From: Gammaproteobacteria bacterium
GTDB taxonomy: Bacteria; Pseudomonadota; Gammaproteobacteria; Chromatiales; Chromatiaceae
Assembly: GCA_009928645.1 (NCBI GenBank)
Contig: SACH01000014.1
Location: forward strand, 1-55,685
Reading direction: 5' to 3'
Length of the DNA: 55,685 bases
Part shown: in pieces, positions 1 through 10,045 of the stretch
How the letters are laid out: each line of letters begins with the position of its first letter
Numbering within the stretch: position 1 is the first letter of the stretch
Notes under the pieces: model-generated
Database searches by the model: none
Told to the model about the DNA's origin: nothing
What the model saw: only the letters and a program-made list of their open reading frames with translations
Program-made: the position numbers and the translations under genes

Positions 1-42
1 TAATGCGTTAATGCGCTTTAATGTCCTTACTGCCTTAACGCC

Positions 43-112
43 CTCAAAGTCTCAAGGTCTCAAAGTCTCAAGGTCTCAAGGTCTCAGCGTCTCAGCGTCT
101 CAGCGTCTCAAC
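43..112. repeat. Octamer-type tandem repeat upstream of recA
   Basis: About nine imperfect copies of an 8-9 nt unit, first GTCTCAAG-like and then GTCTCAGC-like, run head to tail. The preceding 40 nt repeat TTAATGCG-like words. The rest of the stretch up to the recA start (113-304) shows no gene, no clear sigma-70 promoter and no recognisable LexA operator. The array is a simple-sequence tract that could vary in copy number; no function can be read from it. Confidence 0.8.
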
Positions 113-304
113 GCCGTAACGCCTACCGCGTCGCGGTATGGCAGTACTCGCCGGGCATGCACCCCCGCTGATCCTGAACCCCCGGCTCACCACCGGGGGG
201 TACCATGACGTCGCTCAACTGCTATGCGATACTTCATCCCCTTCAAATTTCCCCGGCCCCGTGCCTGACAGCCCGGCGAGGGCAAACCCCAGACAGGAAT
301 AACA

Positions 305-1345
305 ATGGACGAAAACCGCAAGAAGGCCCTGGCCGCCGCCCTGAGCCAGATCGAGAAGCAGTTTGGCAAGGGCTCGGTCATGCGCATGGGCGATGCCGGC
401 ATGGTGCGCAATGTGGAAGTCATCTCCACCGGTTCCCTGGGCCTGGATATCGCCCTCGGCGTGGGTGGCGTGCCCAAGGGCCGGGTGGTGGAAATCTACG
501 GGCCCGAGTCCTCGGGCAAGACTACCCTCACCCTGCACATCATCGCCGAGGCCCAGAAGCAGGGCGGTACCTGCGCCTTCGTCGATGCCGAGCACGCCCT
601 GGACCCGGTCTACGCCAAATGCCTGGGCGTCAACATGGACGAACTGCTGGTCTCCCAGCCGGACACCGGCGAGCAGGCCCTGGAGATCACCGACATGCTG
701 GTGCGCTCCGGGGCGGTGGACGTGGTAGTGGTGGACTCGGTGGCGGCCCTGACCCCCAAGGCCGAGATCGAGGGCGAGATGGGCGACTCCCACGTCGGCC
801 TTCAGGCGCGCCTGATGTCCCAGGCCCTGCGCAAGCTCACCGGCAACATCAAGCGCTCCAACTGCCTGGTGGTCTTCATCAATCAGATCCGCATGAAGAT
901 CGGCGTCATGTTCGGCAGCCCGGAGACCACCACCGGGGGTAACGCCCTCAAGTTCTACGCCTCGGTGCGCCTCGACATCCGCCGTATCGGCGCCATCAAG
1001 AAGGGCGAGGAGGTCATCGGCAACGAGACCAAGGTCAAGGTGGTCAAGAACAAGGTGGCGCCGCCCTTCAAGCAGGCCGAGTTCGACATCCTCTACGGTG
1101 AGGGCGTGTCCCGGGAGGGTGAGATCGTCGACCTGGGCGCCCAGCACGGCATCATCGACAAGTCCGGTGCCTGGTACAGCTACAGCGGCACCCGTATCGG
1201 CCAGGGCAAGGACAATGTCCGGGGTTATCTCAAGGAGAACCCGGCGCTGGCCGCCGAGATCGAGGCCAAGATCCGCGAAAAGCTGCTGCCTGCGGCCGAT
1301 GCCGCCGCCCCCATGGAGTCCGTCGAGAGCCTGGCCGAAGGTTGA
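305..1345 (+). CDS. recA: Recombinase RecA
   Basis: RecA forms ATP-dependent filaments on single-stranded DNA for strand exchange and triggers LexA self-cleavage in the SOS response. The 346-residue product has the family's usual length. It carries the Walker A motif GPESSGKT at residues 66-73, the MAW motif region, and the DNA-binding loop segments around [12 protein letters not shown]. The start ATG follows AGGAATAACA, a good ribosome-binding site. recX follows after 195 nt, the usual recA-recX pairing. No canonical gammaproteobacterial LexA box is visible in the 300 nt upstream, so SOS control cannot be read here. Confidence 0.99.
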   Translation: MDENRKKALAAALSQIEKQFGKGSVMRMGDAGMVRNVEVISTGSLGLDIALGVGGVPKGRVVEIYGPESSGKTTLTLHIIAEAQKQGGTCAFVDAEHALDPVYAKCLGVNMDELLVSQPDTGEQALEITDMLVRSGAVDVVVVDSVAALTPKAEIEGEMGDSHVGLQARLMSQALRKLTGNIKRSNCLVVFINQIRMKIGVMFGSPETTTGGNALKFYASVRLDIRRIGAIKKGEEVIGNETKVKVVKNKVAPPFKQAEFDILYGEGVSREGEIVDLGAQHGIIDKSGAWYSYSGTRIGQGKDNVRGYLKENPALAAEIEAKIREKLLPAADAAAPMESVESLAEG

Positions 1346-1540
1346 CGCGCGGCACGACGGCATCGGGCCTCACTTCGGGATCTTCCGCTCGTGGTGCCCG
1401 GCAGCGGTGAGGAGGCGGGTGATCCGACTAACGGTCATGAGGGTTCTGTCCAAGATCCTGATCATAAAAGACTTTTTGGCGAATTTCACGCCAAGGCCCC
1501 GTGCCGTTGATGCGGGTCCCTGACGAAAACCGGTGATGGC

Positions 1541-2059
1541 GTGGTAGAGAACGAGATGCGTGACGACCGGAGCCCGGGCGACGGGCCTGGGGAGGAGCCA
1601 AGCTCGTTTCTCTTGGAGGAGAACGCCATCCGGGAGCGGGCACTGCGCTTGCTGGCCAACCGGGAGCACAGCCGCCAGGAGCTGGTGCGCAAGCTGCGGC
1701 TCAAAGGTCATGAGCAGGCGGCCATTGACCCGGTGCTGGATGAACTGACGGCGAGTGATCTGGTTAGTGATCAGCGCACGGCCGAGGCCTACGTCACCGC
1801 CCGCGCGCGCAAGGGTTACGGCCCGCGCCGTCTGCGCCAGGAGTTGCGCGAACGGGGGGTGGAGGACGATCTGATCGCCCCACTCCTCGATCGGGACGCC
1901 GAGGACTGGCGGGAGCGACTTGCCCGGGTGGCGGACAAGAAATTCGGCCCGGAACCGGCCACCGACCGTAAGGAACTGGCACGTCGGGCCCGATTCCTGG
2001 AATATCGCGGCTTTCCCCCCGACCTCGTCAGCCGCTATCTGCGCGGCGACCGGGAATGA
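1541..2059 (+). CDS. recX: Regulatory protein RecX
   Basis: RecX binds RecA filaments and limits their extension and activity. The 172-residue product is helical and charged, with the three-helix repeats typical of the family, for example the segments around [17 protein letters not shown] and [15 protein letters not shown]. The start is a GTG; an ATG five codons in is an alternative. The gene lies downstream of recA in the same direction and its end overlaps an in-frame upstream start of alaS (ATGA at 2056-2059), suggesting recX and alaS are read together. The short Asp/Gly-rich N-terminus before residue 25 is not conserved in the family. Confidence 0.95.
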   Translation: MVENEMRDDRSPGDGPGEEPSSFLLEENAIRERALRLLANREHSRQELVRKLRLKGHEQAAIDPVLDELTASDLVSDQRTAEAYVTARARKGYGPRRLRQELRERGVEDDLIAPLLDRDAEDWRERLARVADKKFGPEPATDRKELARRARFLEYRGFPPDLVSRYLRGDRE

Positions 2060-2085
2060 GTCGAGCAACCAATGAGTTTCATGTC

Positions 2086-4698
2086 ATGAAGAGCAGTGCC
2101 GAGCTGAGAGCCAGTTTCCTCGATTACTTTGCCGCCCACGGTCACCAGGTGGTGCCCAGCAGTCCCCTGGTGCCGGCCAACGACCCGACCCTGCTGTTCA
2201 CCAACGCCGGCATGGTCCAGTTCAAGGACGTCTTTCTCGGCCGGGACAAGCGCCCCTACCACCGCGCCGCCAGCTCCCAGCGCTGCGTGCGGGCCGGCGG
2301 CAAGCACAATGACCTGGAGAACGTCGGCTACACCGCCCGTCACCACACCTTTTTCGAGATGCTGGGCAACTTCAGCTTTGGCGATTACTTCAAGCACAAC
2401 GCCATCCGCTATGCCTGGGAGTACCTGACCGAGGTCCTGGGCATCCCCCCCGAGCGCCTCTGGGTCACCGTCTTTCAGGACGACGACGAGGCCGCCGCCA
2501 TCTGGCTGGACGAGGTCGGCGTCGACCCCAACCGCTTCTCCCGCTGCGGTGAGAAGGACAACTTCTGGGCCATGGGCGATACCGGCCCCTGCGGTCCCTG
2601 TTCCGAGATCTTCTACGACCATGGCCCCGGGGTCCCCGGTGGCCCGCCCGGTTCGCCGGATGCCGACGGCGACCGCTACATCGAGATCTGGAACCTGGTC
2701 TTCATGCAGTTCGACCGCGACCCCAGCGGCCAGCTCAGCCCCCTGCCCAAGCCCTCGGTGGACACCGGCATGGGCCTGGAGCGCCTGGCGGCGGTCATGC
2801 AGGGGGTCCACAGCAACTACGAGATCGACCTCTTCGCCCGGCTCATCGCCGCCGCTGCGGAGCTGACCGGCGCGACGGACCAGGACTCCAAGGCCCTGCG
2901 GGTCATCGCGGACCACATCCGCTCCGCCGCCTTTCTCATCGTCGATGGCGTCACCCCGGGCAACGAGGGACGCGGCTATGTCCTGCGCCGCATCATCCGC
3001 CGCGCCATCCGCCACGGCTACCAGCTCGGCCAGCAGCAGCCCTTCTTCCACCACCTGGTTGCCCCCCTGGCGGCGGAGATGGGGGCGGCCTTCCCCGAGC
3101 TGCCCAAGGCCCAGGAGCGGGTGGCCCATGTCCTCCGGCTGGAGGAGGAGCGTTTCGCCGAGACCCTGGACCAGGGCCTGCGCATCCTCGACCAGGCCGT
3201 GGCCGGCCTCGCTGACGACGTCATCCCGGGGGAGACCGTTTTCAAGCTCTATGACACCTATGGCTTCCCCGTCGACCTCACCGCCGACATCGCCCGGGAG
3301 CGGGGCCTGTGCATCGATACCGCCGGCTTCGAGCGGGAGATGGCGCGGCAGAAGGAGCGCGCCCGCGCCGCCAGCCAGTTTGGCGTCGCCCATGGGGCGG
3401 GGCTGCGCCTGGAGGGCGAGACCTGCTTCACCGGCTACGAGCACCTGGAGGACCGCGCCCACGTGACCGGTCTCTATCGCGGCGAGACGGCGGTGGAGAC
3501 CCTGGGGCCTGGCGAGGAGGGCATCGTCGTCCTCGACCAGACCCCCTTCTACGCCGAGTCCGGCGGCCAGGTCGGCGACCGCGGCTGGCTCACCGGCGAG
3601 CGGGTGCGGCTGTCGGTGCTGAATACCCAGAAGCTGGGCGGGGACGTCTTCGGCCATCTGTGCCGGGTCGAGGAGGGCCGGCTGGCCGTGGGCGACGTGG
3701 TGGAGGCGCGGGTGGATGCCGAGCGCCGCCAGGCCACCGCCCTGAACCACTCCGCCACCCACCTGATGCACGCCGCCCTGCGCCAGATCCTGGGCGACCA
3801 TGTCCAGCAGAAGGGCTCCCTGGTGGACCCGGAACGGCTGCGTTTCGACTTCTCTCACTTCGAGCCGGTCAGCCGCGAGCAGTTGCGGGCCATCGAGCGC
3901 CTGGTCAACCAGGAGATCCGCGCCAACCATGCGGTCGAGACCGGCCTCATGGCCCTGGAGGAGGCTAAGGCCAGCGGCGCCATGGCCCTGTTCGGCGAGA
4001 AATACGCCGACCAGGTGCGGGTGCTGCGCATGGGCGACTTCTCCACCGAGTTGTGCGGCGGCACCCACGTCCAGGCGGTGGGGGACATCGGCCTGTTCAA
4101 GATCTTGAGCGAGGGCGGCGTCGCCGCCGGGGTGCGGCGCATCGAGGCCACCACCGGGGCCAATGCCCTGGCGGCGGTGGAGGCGGACGAGGAGCGCCTG
4201 CTGCGCCTGGCCAGCCTGGTCAAGGGCGGTCGCGAGGACCTCGACGATAAGGTCGCCGCCCTGCTGGAGCGTGCCAAGCGCTTGGAGAAGGAACTGGCGG
4301 ACCTCAAGGCCAAGGCCGCCGGCGCCGCCGGCGCCGACCTGGCCGCCCAGGCCGAGGAGATCGGCGAGGGCATCAAGGTATTGGCGGCGCGCCTGGAGGG
4401 CGCCGATCCCAAGGCCCTGCGCGAGGCCCTGGACCGGCTCAAGGACAAGCTGGGCTCCGCTGTCATCCTGCTCGCCGCCGAGCACGAGGGCAAGGTCAGT
4501 CTGATCGCCGGGGTGACCAAGGACCTCACCGGCCGCTTCCAGGCCGGGGACCTGATCCGCGAGGCCGCGGCCAAGGTCGGTGGCAAGGGTGGCGGTCGGC
4601 CGGACATGGCCCAGGCGGGTGGCAATGATCCCGCGGGCATGCCCGCGGCCCTGGCCCTGGCCAAGGATTGGGTGCGGGCGCGAGCGGCGGCGGCCTAG
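2086..4698 (+). CDS. alaS: Alanine--tRNA ligase
   Basis: AlaRS charges tRNA-Ala and edits Ser/Gly mischarging. The order of domains is intact: class II catalytic core ([29 protein letters not shown]), tRNA-recognition region, editing domain with the zinc-binding NHSATHLMH and CGGTH motifs, and a C-Ala domain ending in the [12 protein letters not shown] motif. I place the start at the ATG beginning [11 protein letters not shown], which gives 870 residues and matches the usual N-terminus. An in-frame ATG at 2056 overlaps the recX stop and would add ten residues. Neither start has a strong ribosome-binding site. Confidence 0.98.
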   Translation: MKSSAELRASFLDYFAAHGHQVVPSSPLVPANDPTLLFTNAGMVQFKDVFLGRDKRPYHRAASSQRCVRAGGKHNDLENVGYTARHHTFFEMLGNFSFGDYFKHNAIRYAWEYLTEVLGIPPERLWVTVFQDDDEAAAIWLDEVGVDPNRFSRCGEKDNFWAMGDTGPCGPCSEIFYDHGPGVPGGPPGSPDADGDRYIEIWNLVFMQFDRDPSGQLSPLPKPSVDTGMGLERLAAVMQGVHSNYEIDLFARLIAAAAELTGATDQDSKALRVIADHIRSAAFLIVDGVTPGNEGRGYVLRRIIRRAIRHGYQLGQQQPFFHHLVAPLAAEMGAAFPELPKAQERVAHVLRLEEERFAETLDQGLRILDQAVAGLADDVIPGETVFKLYDTYGFPVDLTADIARERGLCIDTAGFEREMARQKERARAASQFGVAHGAGLRLEGETCFTGYEHLEDRAHVTGLYRGETAVETLGPGEEGIVVLDQTPFYAESGGQVGDRGWLTGERVRLSVLNTQKLGGDVFGHLCRVEEGRLAVGDVVEARVDAERRQATALNHSATHLMHAALRQILGDHVQQKGSLVDPERLRFDFSHFEPVSREQLRAIERLVNQEIRANHAVETGLMALEEAKASGAMALFGEKYADQVRVLRMGDFSTELCGGTHVQAVGDIGLFKILSEGGVAAGVRRIEATTGANALAAVEADEERLLRLASLVKGGREDLDDKVAALLERAKRLEKELADLKAKAAGAAGADLAAQAEEIGEGIKVLAARLEGADPKALREALDRLKDKLGSAVILLAAEHEGKVSLIAGVTKDLTGRFQAGDLIREAAAKVGGKGGGRPDMAQAGGNDPAGMPAALALAKDWVRARAAAA

Positions 4699-5021
4699 TC
4701 TGGTCAGGGTCCTGGGCGGGCCCGATGTCCCTCCGAGACCCTGCCATGATGAGGGGAGGATAGTCGCCCCGTAAAGAAATCCCTCTTGAGTTCAGTAAGG
4801 ATATCGACTTTTTAGAATCCTCCCTGGCCTGACCGAAAATCGAAAGGTTGCGGGTATATTTCAGTCCCGGCTAATTTTCATCTATCATCCGCCGGCTGTA
4901 GCGGTTTCCGGCCAGCGTGCCCGCCGCGCTTTGGGTCAGGTGTGGCCCCCGGCGCGGTTTGCGGCCAGGCCAGGCGCCCGCTTCGGCATCCCAGACTTTG
5001 CATTGACCTAAGGAGAGTGCC
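4699..5021 (+). other. Intergenic region alaS-lysC
   Basis: No gene is seen in these 323 nt. A 7-bp inverted repeat (CAGGGTC at 4705-4711, GACCCTG at 4737-4743) could fold after alaS but has no U-tract. The middle (4780-4890) is AT-richer than its surroundings and probably holds the lysC promoter, although no well-spaced -35/-10 pair stands out. I looked for a lysine-riboswitch-like leader and saw none. A clear ribosome-binding site, AAGGAGAG, precedes the lysC ATG. Confidence 0.5.
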
Positions 5022-6245
5022 ATGGCGCTCATTGTTCAAAAGTACGGCGGTACCTCCGTCGGCAGCGTGGAGCGCATCCAGAACGTCGCCCAGCGGGTGA
5101 AGCGTTGGCGCGACCAGGGCGATCAGGTGGTGGTCGTGGTCTCGGCCATGTCCGGCGAGACCGATCGGCTCATCGGCTTGGCCAAGGCCATCCAGAACCC
5201 GCCCCAGGCCCGGGAACTGGACGTTCTGCTGGCCACCGGCGAACAGGTCACCATCGCCCTGCTGACCATGGCCCTCGACAGCTTGGGCTGTCCCGCCCGC
5301 TCTTACACCGGTGGCCAGGTCCAGGTCCTCACCGACAGCGCCCATAACAAGGCGCGCATCCGCGAGATCGAGGGCGCCAATATCAAGGCCGATCTGGACG
5401 CCGGGCGCATCGTGGTCGTCGCGGGTTTCCAGGGCGTCGATGAGCATGGCAACATCACCACCCTGGGACGTGGCGGCTCCGATACCTCCGCCGTCGCCGT
5501 GGCCGCCGCCCTGGGCGCCGACGAGTGCCAGATCTACACCGACGTGGACGGGGTCTACACCACGGACCCACGCGTGGAGCCGCGTGCCCGTAAGCTCGAC
5601 CGCATCACCTTTGAGGAGATGCTTGAGATGGCCAGCCTCGGCTCCAAGGTCCTGCAGATCCGTTCCGTGGAGTTTGCGGGTAAGTACAAGGTCCCATTGC
5701 GCGTGCTCTCCAGCTTCGAAGAGGGTGAGGGCACGCTGATTTCACTCGAGGAGGACGCCGTGGAACAAGCGGTCATTTCCGGTATTGCATTCGCCCGCGA
5801 CGAGGCCAAGCTGACCATCCTGGGGGTCCCGGACCAGCCGGGCGTGGCCTACAAGATCCTGGGTCCCATCGCGGATGCCAATATCGAAGTGGACATGATC
5901 ATCCAGAATATCGCCGCCGACGAGGCGACGACGGACTTCACCTTCACCGTCCACCGCAACGACTACCAGCGCGCCCTGGCGATCCTCAAGGACACCGCTC
6001 AGGCCATGGCGGCCCGCCAGGTGACTGGTGACGAACGCATCGCCAAGATCTCCATCGTCGGCGTGGGCATGCGCTCCCATGCCGGCATTGCCAGCAAGAT
6101 GTTCGCCGCCCTCGCCAAGGAGGGGATCAATATCCGTATGATCTCCACCTCTGAGATCAAGATCTCCGTGGTCGTTGACGAGAAATACCTGGAACTGGCC
6201 GTGCGCGCCCTGCACAGTGCCTTTGATCTGGACAAGGCGGCCTGA
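5022..6245 (+). CDS. lysC: Aspartate kinase
   Basis: Aspartokinase phosphorylates aspartate as the first step towards lysine, threonine, methionine and diaminopimelate. The 407-residue protein has the N-terminal kinase motif KYGGTSVGS at residues 7-15, the GRGGSDTSAVA substrate loop, and two C-terminal ACT domains (from about residue 265), where lysine and/or threonine would bind to inhibit it. It resembles the monofunctional heterotetramer-type kinases rather than the ThrA/MetL fusions. A strong ribosome-binding site (AAGGAGAG) precedes the ATG, and a Rho-independent terminator follows at 6358. Confidence 0.97.
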   Translation: MALIVQKYGGTSVGSVERIQNVAQRVKRWRDQGDQVVVVVSAMSGETDRLIGLAKAIQNPPQARELDVLLATGEQVTIALLTMALDSLGCPARSYTGGQVQVLTDSAHNKARIREIEGANIKADLDAGRIVVVAGFQGVDEHGNITTLGRGGSDTSAVAVAAALGADECQIYTDVDGVYTTDPRVEPRARKLDRITFEEMLEMASLGSKVLQIRSVEFAGKYKVPLRVLSSFEEGEGTLISLEEDAVEQAVISGIAFARDEAKLTILGVPDQPGVAYKILGPIADANIEVDMIIQNIAADEATTDFTFTVHRNDYQRALAILKDTAQAMAARQVTGDERIAKISIVGVGMRSHAGIASKMFAALAKEGINIRMISTSEIKISVVVDEKYLELAVRALHSAFDLDKAA

Positions 6246-6357
6246 TCGCCGATGTTGGGCCTCGAATTGGTGCAGTCCGGGGGAGAATCGCGCCGGTTAG
6301 GCTTTCTCCCGCGGAAAAAACCTTTTTAGGTCCTTTGGCTATTGCTAAAATCCAATA

Positions 6358-6391
6358 AACACGGAGTCACATCCAGGCCTCCGTGTTTTTT
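6358..6391 (+). terminator. Rho-independent terminator after lysC
   Basis: A 9-bp perfect stem (AACACGGAG at 6358-6366 with CTCCGTGTT at 6379-6387) has a 12-nt loop and runs into six T residues. It separates lysC from csrA. Confidence 0.85.
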
Positions 6392-6485
6392 CGCTTCGCG
6401 GTTCCAGCGCTTGAGCCGGCCCTGCCGCTCCTCGCCGTTCCTGGTCCGCGTTCTGGATAATGGACTGTAAGGGAGAGAACGCGAA

Positions 6486-6701
6486 ATGTTGATACTCACG
6501 AGAAGGGTCGGCGAGACCCTGATGATCGGTGACGAAGTCACCGTCACGGTACTTGGCGTCAAGGGCAATCAGGTTCGGATTGGCGTCAACGCCCCCCGGG
6601 ACGTTGCCGTCCACCGCGAGGAGATCTACGAGCGCATCAAGCGCGAGCAGGCCGGCCAGGCCAACCTGGCCGATAGTGACAGCGAAGACGACATCGATTA
6701 G
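6486..6701 (+). CDS. csrA: Carbon storage regulator CsrA
   Basis: CsrA is a small dimeric RNA-binding protein that represses or stabilises mRNAs by binding GGA motifs near ribosome-binding sites. It often controls glycogen, motility and biofilm genes. The 71-residue product starts [15 protein letters not shown] and contains the [18 protein letters not shown] core, both diagnostic. An acidic Ser/Asp/Glu tail follows residue 60. A strong AAGGGAGAG ribosome-binding site precedes the ATG. The tRNA-Ser gene lies 63 nt downstream, the same csrA-serine tRNA order seen in several gammaproteobacteria. The glycogen genes further along this window are plausible targets, but that is inference. Confidence 0.97.
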   Translation: MLILTRRVGETLMIGDEVTVTVLGVKGNQVRIGVNAPRDVAVHREEIYERIKREQAGQANLADSDSEDDID

Positions 6702-6704
6702 CGC

Positions 6705-6733
6705 TGGCACCCCGTGGCGGGCGGGGCTATAAT
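6705..6733 (+). promoter_or_regulatory. Putative promoter of tRNA-Ser
   Basis: A consensus -10 (TATAAT, 6728-6733) lies 17 nt after a poor -35 (TGGCAC, 6705-6710) and 31 nt before the tRNA. The -10 is bracketed by an 8-bp inverted repeat, GGCGGGCG (6716-6723) and CGCCCGCC (6749-6756). Confidence 0.55.
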
Positions 6734-6764
6734 TATTGCCTTGAAAAACGCCCGCCGATTTCCC

Positions 6765-6857
6765 GGAGAGATGGCCGAGAGGCTGAAGGCGCTCCCCTGC
6801 TAAGGGAGTATGGGGCTTGAAACTCCATCGAGGGTTCGAATCCCTCTCTCTCCGCCA
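6765..6857 (+). tRNA. tRNA-Ser (anticodon GCU)
   Basis: The sequence folds as a class II tRNA with a long variable arm. The 7-bp acceptor stem pairs GGAGAGA with TCTCTCC, and the anticodon stem CTCCC/GGGAG presents the loop CTGCTAA, giving anticodon GCU for AGC/AGU codons. The T-arm carries GGTTCGAATCC and the CCA end is encoded (6855-6857). The encoded CCA and complete cloverleaf indicate a functional gene. tRNA-Ser 3' ends are common integration sites, but no integrase or second copy of this end is present here. Confidence 0.97.
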
Positions 6858-7083
6858 TTATCTAAAATAATCTTATTAATAATCAGCCTGTTAGTTGTCT
6901 ATGCTCACAACTAACCCTCCTGGTCCTCCCCCGGTCATCCCCATCGGGCCACCTTTCGATCAGGATAGCCCCTGCTTTTCCCTGGCCTGACCTCCGGCCC
7001 CTCCACTCGGGCAACCCTTCCTTCAGCCTGACTGGCCTTCCCTGTAATCAGGTGGATAAATCCCCTGAAGAACCTTTGGTCCC

Positions 7084-8061
7084 TCATACGAGGTGGACAT
7101 CCTCCCATTCGCCATGCTGGGGACCCTGCAGTTGCGGTTCCACTTCCTGGCCGGCGAAGCTGGCATCCAGGACCTCTAGGAAGCGCTTGGCCTGGGGAGA
7201 AAGAAACTTACCGCGGCGTAGGACGATGCCGTAGCTGCGTTTGGGAAAAAACTGTTCCAGGGGGATAGCCGCCAGCCGCTCCTGGCCCGTCAGGCAGACA
7301 TCGGTGACGATGGAGATGCCGAGGCCTAGCTCGACATATTTCTTGATGACCTCCCACCCGCCGGCCTCCATGGCGACCCTGTACTCCAGGTTGTGCTGGC
7401 GGAAGACCAGGTCGACGGTCCGCCAGGTGCTGAGGTGACTGGGGGGGAGGATCAGACCGTAAGGGGCGATGTCCCGCAGGGTAACGCTGACCTTGTCCGC
7501 CAGGGGGTGGTCAAGGGGGGTGATGAGCTTGGGGCGGTAAGTGACGAAGGGACGGTAGGTGATGTCATCGGGCACCTCGATCATCGAGCCGACGGCCAGG
7601 TCGGCCTCGTCGGCCCGCACCATCGCCAGCCCATCGCGGCCAGTGACGTTGTGCAGTTTGATCTCGATGCCGGGATGGCTGGCGGTGAACTGCCGGATCG
7701 GTTCCGGCAGGATGTAGAGGATGGTCGATTCGCCGGCGGCCAGGTCCAGGGTGCCCTGATCCACGCGTCCACAGTGGCTGAAAAAGGTCTCGTGGAGTTT
7801 GTCCATGCCCTCCACCAAGGGCTGGGCCAGTCCGAAGAGGACCTCCCCGGCGGGTGTCAACTTGATCTTGGGGCCGCGGCGCTCGAACAGGAGGGTATCG
7901 AATTCCCGTTCCAGGGCCTGAATCTGCAGAGAAACGGTGGGCTGGCTGAGGAAGATCTGATCCGCGGCGGCGCTAACACTGCCCGAGCGGGCGGCATGAC
8001 AGAAAGCCCGCAATTGTTTGAGCCGGTTCTGTTTGTAATGGAGCTGGGTGGCGGAGGCCAT
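7084..8061 (-). CDS. LysR-family transcriptional regulator, CysB-like
   Basis: This 325-residue regulator has an N-terminal winged helix-turn-helix (about residues 13-72: KQLRAFCHAARSGSVSAAA, then LSQPTVSLQIQALE) and a periplasmic-binding-protein-like effector domain (about 100-305). The effector domain, with its VTGRDGLAMV and ADLAVGSM segments, resembles the CysB/Cbl branch that controls sulfur assimilation. The effector is not known from sequence. It lies downstream of tatC with a 165-nt gap, so it may have its own promoter. A role in sulfur metabolism would fit the sulfur-transfer genes near 50 kb, but this is inference. Confidence 0.88.
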   Translation of the reverse strand: MASATQLHYKQNRLKQLRAFCHAARSGSVSAAADQIFLSQPTVSLQIQALEREFDTLLFERRGPKIKLTPAGEVLFGLAQPLVEGMDKLHETFFSHCGRVDQGTLDLAAGESTILYILPEPIRQFTASHPGIEIKLHNVTGRDGLAMVRADEADLAVGSMIEVPDDITYRPFVTYRPKLITPLDHPLADKVSVTLRDIAPYGLILPPSHLSTWRTVDLVFRQHNLEYRVAMEAGGWEVIKKYVELGLGISIVTDVCLTGQERLAAIPLEQFFPKRSYGIVLRRGKFLSPQAKRFLEVLDASFAGQEVEPQLQGPQHGEWEDVHLV

Positions 8062-8226
8062 GGGCGGGGCTCATCTTCGGTGGGGTTTCCCTGGCCCGCC
8101 GCAAGGCCAAGGACTTTATGGGGAAGTAGAGTGACGATACCTGTTCCCAAATCCACAGATTGAGTACGCTCCGACCACAATTCTTTGTGGGCCTGAGGGG
8201 TCTGTCGGAGTTGCGGTCGGTGGGCT

Positions 8227-9609
8227 TCAGGGCTGATCCATCTCCGTCAGGATGTTCATGGCGACGAAGCGCTGGGATTCATTGCCATCGGCCAGGACAC
8301 GATAGAGGAGTTGGCGAGCCCCGGGCTCGTTTTCCAGTTCCCGAAGCTCCTTGACCCGTTCTAACAGGGCATCGATGGGGTCGATGGTGGCCTGGGGGGC
8401 GGACTGATCCTCGTCGGCGGCTAGATCCGCCGCTGGGTCCAGGGCGGCCTCCGCTGCCTCGATGGCATCCAGTTCGGCCTCCATCTCCTCCGGGGTCAAG
8501 GGGACGAAGCGACTGCGATCGAAGGGATCGCCGCCGTCGATGTCCGCGCCAATGATGACCTCTCCCGGGGCGAAAGCCGGGATCGGTGTCTGGCCGTCCG
8601 TGGCGGGTGACGGCGGGGCCGCCGCCGGGGAGGCGGTAGTGGCTGATAATGGTTCCGGACTGCCCTCGGCCCCACTGCCGCTGCCTACCGCCATGCTGGC
8701 CAGACCCGCGCCCACCGCGGCCGCAGTACCTGAATTGGAACCCCCGGCTGTTACGGCTGGGTCAGCGGCGCTCGCCGGGGAGGGCTGACCGCCCGCGGGA
8801 CTCCGACCGGGCCCCTGTCCTGGACCTGGTCCGGGGGCCGCCGGGGGCGGCTCTTCCGCCTCCTCGGCATCATCCTTGCGGAAGAAGCGGGAGAAGAAGA
8901 TCCCGGCCTCGAAGAGCAGCCACATGGGCACGGCCAGCAAGGTCTGGGAGATGACGTCCGGCGGGGTCAGGAGCATGCCGACGACGAAGCAGCCGACGAT
9001 GACGTAGGGACGTTTCTCGGTCAGGCTTTCCGCGGTGGTCATGCCCATCGCCACCAGGAGAATGGTGGCGATGGGGATCTGGAAGGCGATGCCAAAGGCG
9101 AAAAAGATCTTGAGGACGAAATCCAGGTAGAAGCTGATGTCCGGCATCTGTGCCACCCCCTCGGGGGTGGTCGCGGCGAAGAAGGCGAACACCAAGGGGA
9201 AGACCACGACATACGCGAAGGCCATCCCTAGGTAAAAGAGGGCGATACTCGATGCCAACAGGGGCAGGGCAAAGCGCTTTTCGTGCTGGTAGAGACCCGG
9301 GGCGACGAAGCCCCAGACCTGGAACAGTAGATAGGGCATGGCCAGGAAGACCGCCGCCACCAGCGCCAGCTTGAAGGGCGTGAGGAAGGGCGAGGCGACC
9401 TGCGTGGCGATCATGGTCGAACCCTCCGGCAACTGGGCACGGATGGGTTCGGCGACAAAGGTGTAGAGGTCGTTGGCGAAGGGGAAGAGGACGAGGAACA
9501 TGACCGCGACGGCCATGATCATGCGCAGCAGGCGGTCGCGGAGTTCCACCAGATGCGAGATGAAGGGCTGTTCCGGGCCCGGATCTTCGTCGTAAGCCGG
9601 CGCTGTCAT
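8227..9609 (-). CDS. tatC: Sec-independent translocase TatC with long C-terminal extension
   Basis: TatC is the polytopic receptor for twin-arginine signal peptides in the inner membrane. Residues 13-245 form a complete TatC: the cytoplasmic [13 protein letters not shown] motif (15-27) and six membrane segments ending near IFFSRFF. The family normally stops around residue 250-260, but this protein continues to 460. The extra 200 residues comprise a Pro/Gly/Ala/Ser-rich linker (250-345), an acidic stretch (365-405) and a short helical end (410-460, around [20 protein letters not shown]). The extension lies on the cytoplasmic side and has no family I recognise. It is the third gene of tatABC. 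Confidence 0.95.
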   Translation of the reverse strand: MTAPAYDEDPGPEQPFISHLVELRDRLLRMIMAVAVMFLVLFPFANDLYTFVAEPIRAQLPEGSTMIATQVASPFLTPFKLALVAAVFLAMPYLLFQVWGFVAPGLYQHEKRFALPLLASSIALFYLGMAFAYVVVFPLVFAFFAATTPEGVAQMPDISFYLDFVLKIFFAFGIAFQIPIATILLVAMGMTTAESLTEKRPYVIVGCFVVGMLLTPPDVISQTLLAVPMWLLFEAGIFFSRFFRKDDAEEAEEPPPAAPGPGPGQGPGRSPAGGQPSPASAADPAVTAGGSNSGTAAAVGAGLASMAVGSGSGAEGSPEPLSATTASPAAAPPSPATDGQTPIPAFAPGEVIIGADIDGGDPFDRSRFVPLTPEEMEAELDAIEAAEAALDPAADLAADEDQSAPQATIDPIDALLERVKELRELENEPGARQLLYRVLADGNESQRFVAMNILTEMDQP

Positions 9610-9688
9610 TGCTTAGCCGTATCCGATGGTAAAGGAGTGCAAGCCGGCCCGGCGGAGGGGTCGGGACTGCCGCGGGGGGTGGGGGACT

Positions 9689-10012
9689 TCAGCCGCTTTT
9701 GTCCGCGGGGGCGGAGCCCTTGTCGCCCTGAGCCTCAACAGGGGCGGAGGCGGTTTTACCCTGGGAGCGGCTCGCGGGCATCTCGATGAGGGTCTCCAGC
9801 GGATTCTCCCGCGCCTGCTTGGCCAGGATTTCCTTGAGTTCTTCCGCCTTGAGCTCGCTGTCGATCTCGGCCTTGACCGTTGCCAGCGTCCGTCGCGCCC
9901 GCCCCAACCAGAGGCCGGCGGTGCGCGCCAGCCGGGGTAGGCGTTCGGGTCCCACCACGACGAGGGCCACGACGCCGATCACGATCAGTTCAAGAAAACC
10001 AATGTCGAACAT
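9689..10012 (-). CDS. tatB: Sec-independent translocase TatB
   Basis: TatB pairs with TatC in the twin-arginine signal-peptide receptor. The 107-residue product begins MFDIGFLELIVIGVVALVV, a single N-terminal membrane helix. The hinge VGPERLPRLAR, with its TatB-type GPERLP motif, and an amphipathic helix follow. The tail is charged and variable. It lies 33 nt after tatA and 79 nt before tatC, an ordinary tatABC operon. Confidence 0.95.
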   Translation of the reverse strand: MFDIGFLELIVIGVVALVVVGPERLPRLARTAGLWLGRARRTLATVKAEIDSELKAEELKEILAKQARENPLETLIEMPASRSQGKTASAPVEAQGDKGSAPADKSG

Positions 10013-10045
10013 AACCTTGACCTGGCCTGAGTCCTAGGGGTGGCG

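Noticed and set aside
43..112. CRISPR array
   Set aside because: The units are 8-9 nt with no spacers; no cas genes are present in the window.
2035..4485. 816-codon open frame on the minus strand opposite alaS
   Set aside because: It is an antisense shadow produced by GC-rich codon bias over a well-identified gene; its product shows no recognisable family.
4860..5021. Lysine riboswitch upstream of lysC
   Set aside because: No multi-helix junction or terminator/anti-terminator pair is visible and the region is short.
6765..6857. Genomic island attachment site at tRNA-Ser
   Set aside because: No integrase gene or second copy of the tRNA end lies within the window.
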